This document shows, piece by piece, positions 25,096-34,079 of a stretch of 34,190 nucleotides of DNA; positions within the stretch are counted from its first letter, which is position 1; each line of letters starts with the position of its first letter. The position numbers were made by a program, and so were the translations under genes. Under the pieces are notes generated by a model that saw only the letters and a program-made list of their open reading frames with translations, had not been told where the DNA came from and did not search any database. Origin of the DNA: Bacteroidia bacterium (GTDB lineage Bacteria > Bacteroidota > Bacteroidia > NS11-12g > UBA9320); NCBI GenBank assembly GCA_028247315.1, contig JAOKFZ010000020.1:1-34190 (forward strand). Reading direction: 5' to 3'.

Positions 25096-26901
25096 ATGCA
25101 AAAAGGAAAAGTTTCAGTAAACACGGAGAATATATTCCCGATTATCAAAAAATTTCTTTACACAGATAACGAAATTTTCTTGAGAGAGTTGATTTCAAAT
25201 GCTACAGACGCTAGCAATAAGCTAAGAGTACTGAGCAAACGTGGCGAGGTGAGAGGTGAAATAGGCGAGCTTAAAATAAGTGTAACCCTAGACGAAGAGA
25301 AAAATACGCTAACCATTAGCGATAATGGTATAGGCATGACAGAAGAAGAGATTGATAAGTACATCAATCAGATCGCTTTCTCTGGTGCAGAAGAGTTTGT
25401 CGAAAAATTTAAAGACACCAAAGAAGACGCTAACATCATTGGTCATTTTGGTCTGGGTTTCTATTCCAGTTTTATGGTAGCAGACAAGGTGGAGATTGAC
25501 TCGCTTAGCCATGCTGAGGGAGCACAGCCTGCCAAATGGACGTGTGAAGGATCCACCGATTTTAAGATTACCAAAGGAAAGCGTAAAACGCGTGGTACCG
25601 ATATCATCTTACACATCAATGATGAGAGCAAGGAATTTGGGCAGAAATGGAAAGTACAGGAATTGCTTAATAAGTATTGTAAGTTTTTACCCATTCCAAT
25701 AGAGTTTGATGAGAAGATAATAAATGAGGTAGCTCCACTATGGAAAAAAAATCCAGCGGAGCTTACAGATCAAGATTACCTCGATTTCTACAGCAAACTA
25801 TACCCTATGGGTGAGCCTCCATTGTTTTGGATTCACCTGAATGTCGACTATCCTTTCAACCTTACTGGAGTATTATATTTTCCGAAAATAAAGAAGGAGA
25901 TAGACCCCAATAGAAATAAGATTCAACTGTATAGTAACCAAGTATACGTTACAGACAATGTAGAAGATATTGTACCAGAGTATCTTATGCTCCTACATGG
26001 AGTGATAGACAGTCCAGATATACCACTAAATGTAAGTAGAAGTAGCTTGCAAGCAGACGGAGCGGTGAAAAAAATCACAAGCCATATCAGCAAGAAAGTA
26101 GCCGATAAGTTGGCAGACCTTCACAAAGCAGACTTGGAAGATTATACAGCCAAGTGGGACAGCATTAGCATTTTTGTTAAATATGGAATGTTGTCAGATG
26201 ATAAATTCTATGATAGAGCAAAAGGTATCTGCTTACTCCAAAACACCAATAACGAATACAGCAGTATAGAAGCGTATATCACCAAAATAGAGCCAAATCA
26301 AACTGATAAGGACGGCAATAGAGTCGCTTTATATACCAATGATGCGGACAAGCAATACAACTTTGTAGAAGCTGCTGTTGCCAAAGGGTATGACGTACTC
26401 GTGCTAGATGAGGTCATAGACAATCACTTCATAGGTAACCTAGAACAGAAGAACGAGAAGTTTCAACTAAAACGAGTAGACGCAGATACTGCCGGAAAGT
26501 TAATAGACAAGGATGAGAAAACCGAAAGTGTACTAGGAGAGGATGAGGTGACTAAACTAAAAGAAGCCTTTGAAGGAGCTGTGAACAAAGAAAAGTATAC
26601 CGTAGTCTCAGAAGTAATGAGCCCAGACGAAGCGTTTATCACCATCACACGTAGTGAGTGGGAGAGACGCATGAGTGAAATGGGCGGTATGGGTGGCATG
26701 CAGATGTTTGGCCAGATGCCAGAGAAGTATTCTGTATCTGTCAACACCAATCATGCTCTTGCAGCCAAGGTACTCAAAGCAAAAGGAGAGAAGCAAATAG
26801 CACTAATGAATAACGCAATAGACCTCGCTAAGCTATCCCAGAACCTGCTTACGGGCAAAGAGCTAAGTGAGTTTGTGAAGAAGCAGTACGCAACGTTATA
26901 G
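25096..26901 (+). CDS. htpG: Chaperone HtpG (Hsp90)
   Basis: Cytosolic Hsp90 homolog, 601 aa. N-terminal GHKL ATPase: Glu31, Asn35 and Asp38 in RELISNATDAS, DNGIGM (76-81) and the lid GHFGLGFYSSFMV from 116. The middle domain has LYSNQVYVTDN and NVSRSSLQ with the Arg loop. The C-terminal dimerisation domain ends with HALAAKVLKAKGEKQIALMNNAIDLAKLSQNLLTG. Slightly short of the E. coli protein (624 aa). A Gly/Met-rich patch MGGMGGMQMFGQMP precedes the C-terminal domain and resembles that of other Bacteroidetes HtpG proteins. Monocistronic, followed by a strong terminator. Confidence 0.97.
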   Translation: MQKGKVSVNTENIFPIIKKFLYTDNEIFLRELISNATDASNKLRVLSKRGEVRGEIGELKISVTLDEEKNTLTISDNGIGMTEEEIDKYINQIAFSGAEEFVEKFKDTKEDANIIGHFGLGFYSSFMVADKVEIDSLSHAEGAQPAKWTCEGSTDFKITKGKRKTRGTDIILHINDESKEFGQKWKVQELLNKYCKFLPIPIEFDEKIINEVAPLWKKNPAELTDQDYLDFYSKLYPMGEPPLFWIHLNVDYPFNLTGVLYFPKIKKEIDPNRNKIQLYSNQVYVTDNVEDIVPEYLMLLHGVIDSPDIPLNVSRSSLQADGAVKKITSHISKKVADKLADLHKADLEDYTAKWDSISIFVKYGMLSDDKFYDRAKGICLLQNTNNEYSSIEAYITKIEPNQTDKDGNRVALYTNDADKQYNFVEAAVAKGYDVLVLDEVIDNHFIGNLEQKNEKFQLKRVDADTAGKLIDKDEKTESVLGEDEVTKLKEAFEGAVNKEKYTVVSEVMSPDEAFITITRSEWERRMSEMGGMGGMQMFGQMPEKYSVSVNTNHALAAKVLKAKGEKQIALMNNAIDLAKLSQNLLTGKELSEFVKKQYATL

Positions 26902-26977
26902 TCTCTTTACAAGGAGCATCTAGATTCCGTTCATGCTAAGTCGGAAGGTAGACCGTTCGTTGGATGAAAATACACAC

Positions 26978-27015
26978 AAAAAAAAGGCCCTGTCACATGA
27001 CGAGGCCTTTTTTGT
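26978..27015 (+). terminator. Bidirectional terminator between htpG and the Omp28-like gene
   Basis: Perfect 10-bp arms aaaaaaggcc (26980-26989) and ggcctttttt (27004-27013) around an inner stem gtca/tgac. It is flanked by A-run and T-run, so it can stop transcription from both convergent genes. Confidence 0.88.
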
Positions 27016-27030
27016 TGTAGTGCATGTCTT

Positions 27031-28041
27031 TTAATTTCCTTGTTTAATAATTTTTCGATTGATTCTTCCATTCTTTGTTTGAATATTGACAGCGTATACA
27101 CCATCTGCAAGAGAAGATAAGTCAATGGGTTGGTTTTGCTCTGTTAAGGTGAACGAATGAACTACTTGTCCGAGATGATTAGTGATAGTACCTATACCGT
27201 TACCAGAAGGCAATTGTACCGAAATTACATGCTGAAATGGGTTTGGAGCTAGAACAATCGTTTCAGAAGAAATCCTATCGCTAACGCTTAATGTCTCAGA
27301 AGCACTTCTGATAGGCATAGATACGCCAACTTGCTCTACAGACTTGTTTGTTTCATCTTGGAGAATTGCCATAACGTACATCTGGTTTTTATCCCATTCG
27401 GAGTGTTTTGCCACACGAGCAAACAAGACAATTGAGTCTCCTTTCGTTTGTGGAAGGTTGGAGATCGATCTATTGATAATTACTTTTCGCAGCACATCAA
27501 AATGTTCTTTTTCTCCATTGGGTGCATCAAAGAAGATGGTGTCTTCTAGTGCTGGAGCATACAGGTTTAACGATTGAATTGTATTTGCTTCCTCAGCTCT
27601 AATGCGAATTTTAGCTACGAGTGAATCATCGTCACTTATTACCGTTGTAACCCTTACACTAAACGAAGAGGTTTGTTCTTTGTACCCATTGAATATATTG
27701 CTGCTTGAATAATTTGTTCCACCACTTACTACATCTCCTTGAATTACTATTCTAGGTGTAGACCCTAGAACACCATAAAAATTGGTACGTTCATCATTTT
27801 CAACTGTATTATGGAGGTAGAGTTCGCAAACTCTATAGGGTCTACTTGGGTGTATCGCAATATGAAGTACATCAGGATTATTATTTAAATTGGTATAGAG
27901 ACCCGGGTTTCGGGATGCACATATACTGCAATATGTATTGGTGAAATGCTCTACCAATACTTTTTTTTCTACTTGAGCTTCTAATTTTTGTGTCAATAGC
28001 AACGTAGAAGCGGTGATAAATAGGATAATAATTTTCTTCAT
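27031..28041 (-). CDS. Omp28-like thioredoxin-fold protein with T9SS sorting domain
   Basis: 336 aa. Signal peptide MKKIIILFITASTLLLTQKLEA before Q. Next is the Omp28/thioredoxin-like region with VLVEHFTNTYCSICASRNPG, a CxxC (Cys-Ser-Ile-Cys) active-site motif, and GSTPRIVIQGD, which has the cis-Pro context. A beta-rich middle follows. The C-terminus (from about residue 262: VLAPNPFQHVISVQ... LGQVVHSFTL... LADGVYAVNIQTKNGRINRKIIKQ) is a type A T9SS C-terminal domain. The protein should therefore be exported by Sec and moved to the surface or medium by the type IX system. Function is probably a thiol-related or structural surface role; not proven. Confidence 0.88.
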   Translation of the reverse strand: MKKIIILFITASTLLLTQKLEAQVEKKVLVEHFTNTYCSICASRNPGLYTNLNNNPDVLHIAIHPSRPYRVCELYLHNTVENDERTNFYGVLGSTPRIVIQGDVVSGGTNYSSSNIFNGYKEQTSSFSVRVTTVISDDDSLVAKIRIRAEEANTIQSLNLYAPALEDTIFFDAPNGEKEHFDVLRKVIINRSISNLPQTKGDSIVLFARVAKHSEWDKNQMYVMAILQDETNKSVEQVGVSMPIRSASETLSVSDRISSETIVLAPNPFQHVISVQLPSGNGIGTITNHLGQVVHSFTLTEQNQPIDLSSLADGVYAVNIQTKNGRINRKIIKQGN

Positions 28042-28214
28042 GTCACAAAATGAACGAAAGACTATTAAAATCCTTAGTACTTTCCACCCTATTTTACCAG
28101 AATGGTATGAATATTACATGATTATGTCATGGAATTACCAGATAGCTATTTTCCTCCTTTGTGAAAAATTGTGAAAGCACAAGTAGGTTTACACGTAAAT
28201 GCTTGAATCAACGC

Positions 28215-28222
28215 TACCTTTG
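28215..28222 (+). promoter_or_regulatory. -7 box of the nitrilase-family gene, 4 nt before ATG
   Basis: TACCTTTG matches TAnnTTTG; the ATG at 28227 begins 4 nt after it. If the box works at its usual distance, transcription starts at the ATG (leaderless). No convincing -33 TTG at 17-23 nt. Confidence 0.5.
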
Positions 28223-28226
28223 TTCT

Positions 28227-28976
28227 ATGTCAAAGCTAGCCGTATCTATCGTTCAATTCAACATTACTTGGAAAGAAAAACAAACGAACTTTAAAAGAAT
28301 TGAAGAGATGCTTCACGGTATAGATTCAGAACTAGTAGTCTTGCCTGAGCTATTCCAAACGGGATTTTGTACAGAGGACATGAGTCTTACCGAAAATATG
28401 GAAGGTGATACCGTATCTTGGATGTGTACGTATTCTAAAAAGTACAAAAATGCGATGTGTGGTAGTTTTTTGTGTCAAGAGAATGATCAAGTATTCAATC
28501 GATTTGTACTTGTGAGTGATGGTGAGGTAGTGGGGCATTATGATAAAACGCACCTATTTGGACTCGGAGGTGAGCAAAAGCATATTTCGGCAGGGAGCAA
28601 TAAGGTAGATATGGTTGTGAACGGGTTTAAGGTACGACCTATTGTGTGTTATGACCTTCGGTTTTCATATACAGCGTTCAATGATACAGAATATGATATG
28701 TTGCTCAATGTAGCCAACTGGCCGAGTCAACGCATTGCTCATTGGGACACGCTGCTTGAAGCTCGTGCTATTGAGAATCAAGTGTTTGTATTGGGGTGCA
28801 ATAGAGTAGGAGAGCAGGACGGACATTTTTATCCGGGACACAGCTCTGTCTATACTCCAGAGGGTTTGCAAGTGGCTCATTCTGTGAAAGAAGAGGTGAT
28901 TACCATTGCACTTGACAAGAAGCAAATAGAAGAGACGAGAACCAAGCTTCCGTTTTTGCAAGATAGGAGAATGTGA
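28227..28976 (+). CDS. Carbon-nitrogen hydrolase, omega-amidase-like (nitrilase superfamily)
   Basis: 249 aa from ATG 28227. The catalytic triad of the nitrilase fold is visible: Glu41 in VVLPELFQTGF, Lys in GHYDKTHLFG, Cys in PIVCYDLRFS. HFYPGHSSVYTPEG and ARAIENQVFVLGCNRVG match the YafV/NIT2 omega-amidase branch, which hydrolyses 2-oxoglutaramate or 2-oxosuccinamate and repairs side products of transamination. The longer frame from GTG at 28161 adds residues unlike the family and passes through the promoter box, so I reject it. Cytoplasmic; divergent from the Omp28-like gene. Confidence 0.9.
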   Translation: MSKLAVSIVQFNITWKEKQTNFKRIEEMLHGIDSELVVLPELFQTGFCTEDMSLTENMEGDTVSWMCTYSKKYKNAMCGSFLCQENDQVFNRFVLVSDGEVVGHYDKTHLFGLGGEQKHISAGSNKVDMVVNGFKVRPIVCYDLRFSYTAFNDTEYDMLLNVANWPSQRIAHWDTLLEARAIENQVFVLGCNRVGEQDGHFYPGHSSVYTPEGLQVAHSVKEEVITIALDKKQIEETRTKLPFLQDRRM

Positions 28977-29085
28977 CGCTTTTAGATAGTCTATGGGTGG
29001 TGGCTATCGGGTAATACACGCCTATTTATTATTTTCTACTGAAACATTACCTTCTCTTTTGGGCTATTTTTCCATATTGTAATTT

Positions 29086-29093
29086 TACCTTTG
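29086..29093 (+). promoter_or_regulatory. -7 box of map
   Basis: TACCTTTG, an exact TAnnTTTG, ends 15 nt before the ATG. A TTTG at 29058-29061 lies 24 nt upstream, a little long for the -33 element. Confidence 0.45.
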
Positions 29094-29108
29094 TAACTTC
29101 ATTTTACA

Positions 29109-29888
29109 ATGGCAATCAAAATCAAAACCAAAGAGCAGATCGAAGGAATCCGAAAGGCGTCTATACTATCGGCTAATGTGCTAAAACACTTAGAGCAGTT
29201 TGTAGTAGCAGGAAATACTACCCAATTAATCAATGATAAGGCGTTAGAGTACATCACAGACCACGGAGCAACATCAGCTACATTGGGTTACAAGTCTCAC
29301 GGCTCGCCTGCGTTTAGTGGAGCAGTATGTACGAGTGTGAATGAGGTCATCTGCCACGGTGTGCCAAATGAATATGAGCTAAAAGATGGAGATATACTAA
29401 ATGTAGATGTAACTACCATTCTGAACGGTTATTTTGGTGATACGTGCAGAATGTATTCGGTAGGTAAAATTTCTGAAAATGCTCAAAATCTAATTGATGT
29501 AACACGAGAGTGTCTTGCCATAGGAGTGAAGCAATGCAGACCAGGCAATCGTTTTGGGAACATAGGCTACGAGATACAGAAATTTGCAGAAGCAAAGGGG
29601 TATGGTGTGGTATGGCAGTTTTGCGGACACGGTGTAGGACTAAAGTTTCACGAAGAACCAGAAGTAAGTCACGTAGGTCAAAAGAATACAGGTAAGAAAA
29701 TGAAACCGGGGATGGTATTTACCATTGAGCCTATGATAAATGAAGGTGTGCCCGAATGTATCATAGACAAAACAGACGGTTGGACAGCACGTAGCAGAGA
29801 CTACAAGCTATCTGCACAGTTTGAGCACACTATTGTTATCACAGAAGATGGCTGCGAGTGCCTAACAGATGTGTTCGGAGAATTTTAA
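29109..29888 (+). CDS. map: Methionine aminopeptidase type I
   Basis: Removes the initiator Met from nascent proteins at the ribosome; essential dinuclear metalloenzyme. 259 aa. Substrate His83 in ICHGVPNE. Metal ligands Asp100 (LNVDVTT), Asp111 (YFGDTCR), His174 (CGHGVG), Glu207 (FTIEPM) and Glu239 (QFEHT) are all present, plus His181 in KFHEEP. No N-terminal zinc-finger extension, so type Ia. Next gene on the same strand is an RqcH-like quality-control factor, 98 nt on. Confidence 0.97.
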   Translation: MAIKIKTKEQIEGIRKASILSANVLKHLEQFVVAGNTTQLINDKALEYITDHGATSATLGYKSHGSPAFSGAVCTSVNEVICHGVPNEYELKDGDILNVDVTTILNGYFGDTCRMYSVGKISENAQNLIDVTRECLAIGVKQCRPGNRFGNIGYEIQKFAEAKGYGVVWQFCGHGVGLKFHEEPEVSHVGQKNTGKKMKPGMVFTIEPMINEGVPECIIDKTDGWTARSRDYKLSAQFEHTIVITEDGCECLTDVFGEF

Positions 29889-29986
29889 CGTTGGTTTGTA
29901 CTATTCTGAGTTATCACCCATGGTGTGCATAGCTTAGAATGAACAAAGTTTTGCGTAACATCGTATGGTAAAAAAAATACACAAGT

Positions 29987-31468
29987 ATGAATGCATTTCT
30001 GATAGAACGCCTAGCTGATAATCTAAAAAAGACATTGGACAGTAGTGTACTAATCGATGTTTTTTCTACTTCATTACACGACATTTACTTTGTTTTTGAA
30101 TCCATAGTCCTCAAGGTGTCCTTCTTTCAAGGACAGGCATATTTTCAAATTCCCGATTTCGAAAAACTTCAGAAGAAGAATAGGTTAACTGTTTATGAAA
30201 CGCTGAAAGGTAAAAAAGTAACCTCTGTTCAAAGCTTTCCGTACGACCGTATTTTTAAGATAAAGTTTAAAAAAGGCGAAGTATTGACGTTTCATTTGTT
30301 CGGTAGATTTGGACAAATAACACATTATCGAGACGGTGAGTGGTTAGCCTCTTTTCCTTCCAAAAATACCAAAATTGAGGTTGAACCAGCATATTCTTAC
30401 ACCATAGAAGATAAGCATGCTGTAGACCTTAAGTTCTTATCCAAGACCGAGATAGAGCAATTGCAAGAGGATGGATTTGACAAAGCAGTAGAGGCAGATA
30501 AAAAAGCAATGCTTACATCACTAAAATCCAAGGTACTGAGTCAAACCCTGTTTTTGAACAAAGGAGAAAAGAAGTATACGCTAGACCACACATCAGGTCC
30601 AATCAATATAGGGGAGTATGATGATGTATTGAATGCATTGGATCACCATGCACGGTTGCACATTTCGCATCAAGTGTACAATCAGACGCGATCTAACCAT
30701 ACTGGTAAGTTAACCAAAGAGCTATCCAATCTTAAAAAGAAACTTAAATCTGCAGAGAGAGGCTTTGCAGAACTAAATAGAGCCAGCTCATACAAAGAGA
30801 AAGCGGATTTGTTGATGGCTAATATGTGGCAAATAGAAAAGCGAGCCAAGGAAGTAAAACTTCCTAGTTTTGATGAAAAAAATGAAGTAGTCATAAAACT
30901 ACAAGAGATGCTTACTCCACAAGCCAATGCCGAAAGGTATTACAAAAAAGGCAAGAACGAAAGTAAACAACGTGTATATGCTCAAAAGCATTTGGGCAAA
31001 ATTATTCAGGAAATAGCCGACAAAGAAAAAGAGATAGCCGATTTTAGTGATTTAGAAAGCCTAAAAGACATTCGAAAAGCAACAGAGCCCAAAGGCAGTC
31101 AACAGCAGGCTCGTGTGCCGTACCGTAGTACTACCATAGACGGTTATGAGATTAGGATAGGTAAAGGTGCCAAAGACAATGATGAGTTGCTTCGCTATTA
31201 TACCACCAAGTTTGACCTATGGTTACATGCCAAGGATGTGAGTGGATCTCATGTTATTATCCGTAATCCGAGCAAGAAAGATATAGCTCTATCTACTATA
31301 GAAAAGGTAGCATCTATAGCGGCCTTTTATAGCAAAGCAAAAAGCGAAAGTCTAGCGGCTGTTATCTACACAGACCGTAAATACATACGCAAGCCCAAAG
31401 GAGCTACACCGGGTTTGGTAAAAGTGGACAAGGAGAAAATGCTACTCGTAGAGCCTAGTGGTATCTAG
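29987..31468 (+). CDS. RqcH/NFACT family ribosome-associated quality-control protein
   Basis: 493 aa. Domain order: NFACT-N (about 1-190) with the conserved Asp-Arg pair, here Asp87-Arg88 in SFPYDRIF. A HhH-like and coiled-coil middle follows (about 190-370; LKKKLKSAERGFAELNRASSYKEKADLLMANMWQ is the typical start of the long coiled coil). Then NFACT-R (DUF814) at about 380-480 with YYTTKFDLWLHAKDVSGSHVIIR. In Bacillus RqcH binds stalled 50S subunits and adds C-terminal alanine tails with the help of RqcP. The family also includes proteins labelled fibronectin-binding. This copy is slightly short (about 560 aa in Bacillus). Cytoplasmic. Confidence 0.9.
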   Translation: MNAFLIERLADNLKKTLDSSVLIDVFSTSLHDIYFVFESIVLKVSFFQGQAYFQIPDFEKLQKKNRLTVYETLKGKKVTSVQSFPYDRIFKIKFKKGEVLTFHLFGRFGQITHYRDGEWLASFPSKNTKIEVEPAYSYTIEDKHAVDLKFLSKTEIEQLQEDGFDKAVEADKKAMLTSLKSKVLSQTLFLNKGEKKYTLDHTSGPINIGEYDDVLNALDHHARLHISHQVYNQTRSNHTGKLTKELSNLKKKLKSAERGFAELNRASSYKEKADLLMANMWQIEKRAKEVKLPSFDEKNEVVIKLQEMLTPQANAERYYKKGKNESKQRVYAQKHLGKIIQEIADKEKEIADFSDLESLKDIRKATEPKGSQQQARVPYRSTTIDGYEIRIGKGAKDNDELLRYYTTKFDLWLHAKDVSGSHVIIRNPSKKDIALSTIEKVASIAAFYSKAKSESLAAVIYTDRKYIRKPKGATPGLVKVDKEKMLLVEPSGI

Positions 31469-31486
31469 ATCCTATATTCCATTGGG

Positions 31487-31518
31487 TTTGGTCATTCGGT
31501 CTGAAACAAATAGTTTTG
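31487..31518 (+). promoter_or_regulatory. Promoter of the CAP-domain lipoprotein gene
   Basis: TTTG (31487-31490), 20 nt, TAGTTTTG (31511-31518): both elements and the spacing fit the Bacteroidetes consensus. Transcription would start near 31522-31525, a few nt before the GTG at 31529. Confidence 0.65.
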
Positions 31519-31528
31519 TCCACCGAAA

Positions 31529-32317
31529 GTGGTATTAAAAAATAATCACATGGTACTAGGTTATATTGTAATGTTGATCGCTTTTGGAACAATTAGTTGT
31601 TCCGATGAAGGAGACCCTTCGCCGGGTTCGGTTGCTTATGCACCTAGTGCATTAGCCGTAGTTTTTAACAGCAATGTACAAGCTACGTTTACATTTGATA
31701 AAGCAGCATCAAGTCAGTCATCGTTTAATGTACGTCTTACAGACCAATATGGCGTAGAGACAGAATTCAAAGATCTTGAAAATTCGCCGTTGCCATTAAC
31801 TGGATTTCCCAAAGGTGAAATCTATACGGTAGAAATAGCTGGAGGGTCAGCATCAGGAGTAGGAGAGTATGGAGGTAAATCTGAAGCAATGTTGGCTTCC
31901 GCAAATTCAGATGTAAATATGGACAGAATTAAAATGTACAATTTAATAAATGCGGCACGCTCCGAAGCTAGAGTCTGTGGTACAGATAATATGCCTGCGA
32001 CCTACCCGTTGCATTGGGATGATAAATTAGAAGAAGCGGCAAGAGTACATACGGTAGACATGGACAACAATAACTTTTTTGCACACGATAGCCCTACAGA
32101 CAATAGCAATGCGGGAGATAGAATTACAAAAGCTGGTTATGCTTGGAATTCCTACGGAGAAAATATTGGAAGCGGCTATACCTCTGAGGAAGCGGCAATG
32201 CAAGGCTGGCTAAATAGTCCTCCGCACTGTAAAAACATTATGTCAAGTACTATCGAAGAAATGGGACTGTATAGAGAAGGAAATAAATGGACACAAGTAT
32301 TTGGTAGATCTAGGTAG
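31529..32317 (+). CDS. CAP (SCP/PR-1)-domain lipoprotein
   Basis: 262 aa from GTG 31529 (ATG 31550 is the alternative). The N-terminus is a lipoprotein signal with the lipobox ending at Cys24 (IAFGTISC); starting at GTG supplies Lys4 for the n-region. A beta-rich segment of about 100 residues precedes a CAP domain: MYNLINAARSEARVCGTD, LHWDDKLEEAARVHTVDM, FFAHDSPTDNSNAGDRITKAGY, NSYGENIGSGYTSEEAAMQGWLNSPPHC. The His and Glu residues of the CAP cavity are present. Bacterial CAP proteins are secreted or surface-attached and of varied function. Expected at the periplasmic or outer surface. Followed by a strong terminator. Confidence 0.88.
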   Translation: MVLKNNHMVLGYIVMLIAFGTISCSDEGDPSPGSVAYAPSALAVVFNSNVQATFTFDKAASSQSSFNVRLTDQYGVETEFKDLENSPLPLTGFPKGEIYTVEIAGGSASGVGEYGGKSEAMLASANSDVNMDRIKMYNLINAARSEARVCGTDNMPATYPLHWDDKLEEAARVHTVDMDNNNFFAHDSPTDNSNAGDRITKAGYAWNSYGENIGSGYTSEEAAMQGWLNSPPHCKNIMSSTIEEMGLYREGNKWTQVFGRSR

Positions 32318-32335
32318 TCTATATTTACACGAAAG

Positions 32336-32371
32336 AAAAAGCCATCTTAGCACGCTAAGTTGGCTTTTTTT
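32336..32371 (+). terminator. Terminator after the CAP-domain gene
   Basis: Arms aaaaagcca (32336-32344) and tggcttttt (32361-32369) enclose cttagc/gctaag (32346-32351 with 32354-32359, realistically a 4-nt loop), followed by a T-run. A strong hairpin that also reads as a terminator on the minus strand. Confidence 0.85.
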
Positions 32372-32445
32372 ATGGATTAAAATTTTCGTTTCTTTAGTAA
32401 GTACTACTATTGCACCTTTCCAAGTAAAAACGACCAAATCAACCA

Positions 32446-34017
32446 ATGAAAAAATACTTAAATCTCTTCGATTTTAAACAAAATGTAAATTACGTAACAG
32501 AAGTGTTATCTGGACTTACAGTTGCATTAGCACTCGTTCCAGAAGCAGTTGCCTTTGCGTTGTTAGCGGGGTTGTCTCCACTTACTGGATTGTATGCGGC
32601 TTTTTCTATTGGTTTAATTACGAGTATACTGGGAGGTAGACCCGGAATGATATCGGGTGCTACAGGAGCCATTGCCATTGTGTTCATTGGTCTTATAGCA
32701 GAACTGAAGCTGATGATGCCAGGGATAGACATCAATGAAATTACACAGTATATTTTGGCTACGGTGATACTTGCAGGAGTTATTCAGATGATAGCAGGTT
32801 TTTTCAAACTGGGCAAGTTTATACGTCTTGTACCGCAGTCGGTAATGTATGGTTTTGTAAATGGACTGGCTATCGTGATTTTTATGGCACAGATGAGCTC
32901 TTTTAAAGTGAAAAACGTAGCAGGTGAATTGGAGTGGATGACAGGAACACCCATGGCTATCATGTTAGGCCTAGTAGTACTTACTATGTTAATTATATGG
33001 GGCTTGCCCAAGCTTACCAATAAGTTCCCGTCTTCTCTAGCCGCCATTCTGGTTGTTTTTGCCATTGTAAAGTTCTCTGGATTAGATACCACATCTGTTG
33101 GAGATATAGCTCCTATAGCAGGTGGATTCCCTCCATTTGGGATACCTAGAATAAGCCTTACGTGGGAGTCGCTATTGCTAATAGCACCTTATGCACTTAT
33201 CGTGGCAGCAGTAGGACTTGTAGAGAGTTTACTTACACTTAACCTCATAGATGAGATTACCGAAACCCGAGGAAGCGGAAACAAGGAAGCTGTGGCTCAA
33301 GGTATTGCCAATGTAGTTACGGGTATGTTTAGTGGAATGGGAGGCTGTGCGATGATAGGTCAGAGTCTTATTAATATTAACAACGGTGCACGTGCTAGAT
33401 TATCGGGTATAGTAGCATCTGTTATGCTCTTGGTATTTATCATGTTTGGTAGCAACCTTATAGAGCAAGTACCTATGGCAGCACTTACGGGGCTTATGAT
33501 TATGGTGGCCATTGGCACCTTTGAGTGGGTGAGTGTAAGAGCACTTAATAAGATGCCAAAGCATGATATATTCGTTATGATAGTCGTTATTTTGGTTACT
33601 GTGTTTATGCATAACCTAGCACTGGCCGTCTTAGTAGGTGTTGTTATATCTGCATTAGTATTTGCCTGGGAAAGTGCTAAGCGTATTAGAGCTCGCAAGT
33701 TTATAGATGAGAAAGGAGCCAAGCATTATGAAATTTTTGGTCCTTTATTCTTTGGGAGTACAACTGTTTTTGGTCAGAAATTTGATATTGCTGATGATCC
33801 AGATGAAATAATTATAGATTTCAAAGAAAGTAAAATAGCAGATATGAGTGCTATAGATGCTGTAAACAAAATTACAGAACGTTACCTAAAAGTAGGTAAA
33901 ACGGTTCATTTGCGTCATTTGAGTGCAGACTGTCGTGAGTTATTAGCCAATGCAGATGAGCTAATAGATGTAAATATTATGGAAGACCCTACGTACAAAG
34001 TAGCTGTAAATAAGTAG
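32446..34017 (+). CDS. SulP family anion transporter with STAS domain
   Basis: 523-aa inner-membrane transporter. About 10-12 helices in the first 410 residues, starting with VLSGLTVALALVPEAVAFALLAGLSPLTGLYAA split over helices 1-2, and GRPGMISGATGAIAIVF in helix 3, the conserved SulP core. The C-terminal cytoplasmic STAS domain (about 435-523) has IIDFKESKIADMSAIDAV, with a Ser in the regulatory position. SulP proteins move sulfate, bicarbonate or other anions, often with Na+ or H+; bacterial members with a carbonic anhydrase next door are bicarbonate importers, but none is in view. Substrate unknown. Confidence 0.92.
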   Translation: MKKYLNLFDFKQNVNYVTEVLSGLTVALALVPEAVAFALLAGLSPLTGLYAAFSIGLITSILGGRPGMISGATGAIAIVFIGLIAELKLMMPGIDINEITQYILATVILAGVIQMIAGFFKLGKFIRLVPQSVMYGFVNGLAIVIFMAQMSSFKVKNVAGELEWMTGTPMAIMLGLVVLTMLIIWGLPKLTNKFPSSLAAILVVFAIVKFSGLDTTSVGDIAPIAGGFPPFGIPRISLTWESLLLIAPYALIVAAVGLVESLLTLNLIDEITETRGSGNKEAVAQGIANVVTGMFSGMGGCAMIGQSLININNGARARLSGIVASVMLLVFIMFGSNLIEQVPMAALTGLMIMVAIGTFEWVSVRALNKMPKHDIFVMIVVILVTVFMHNLALAVLVGVVISALVFAWESAKRIRARKFIDEKGAKHYEIFGPLFFGSTTVFGQKFDIADDPDEIIIDFKESKIADMSAIDAVNKITERYLKVGKTVHLRHLSADCRELLANADELIDVNIMEDPTYKVAVNK

Positions 34018-34039
34018 AAAAAAATTAAAAACAAGATGG

Positions 34040-34068
34040 TTGTAGAAGAGAAAATAAATTTACTTTTG
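34040..34068 (+). promoter_or_regulatory. Promoter of tRNA-Met
   Basis: TTG (34040-34042), 18 nt, TACTTTTG (34061-34068), the Bacteroidetes consensus. It lies 11 nt before the tRNA 5' end, so the precursor leader would be only a few nt. Confidence 0.7.
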
Positions 34069-34079
34069 CAGCCGTTTAT

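Noticed and set aside
28161..28226. N-terminal extension of the nitrilase-family protein from GTG
   Set aside because: The residues do not fit the family and the stretch contains the promoter box; ATG 28227 is right for family length.
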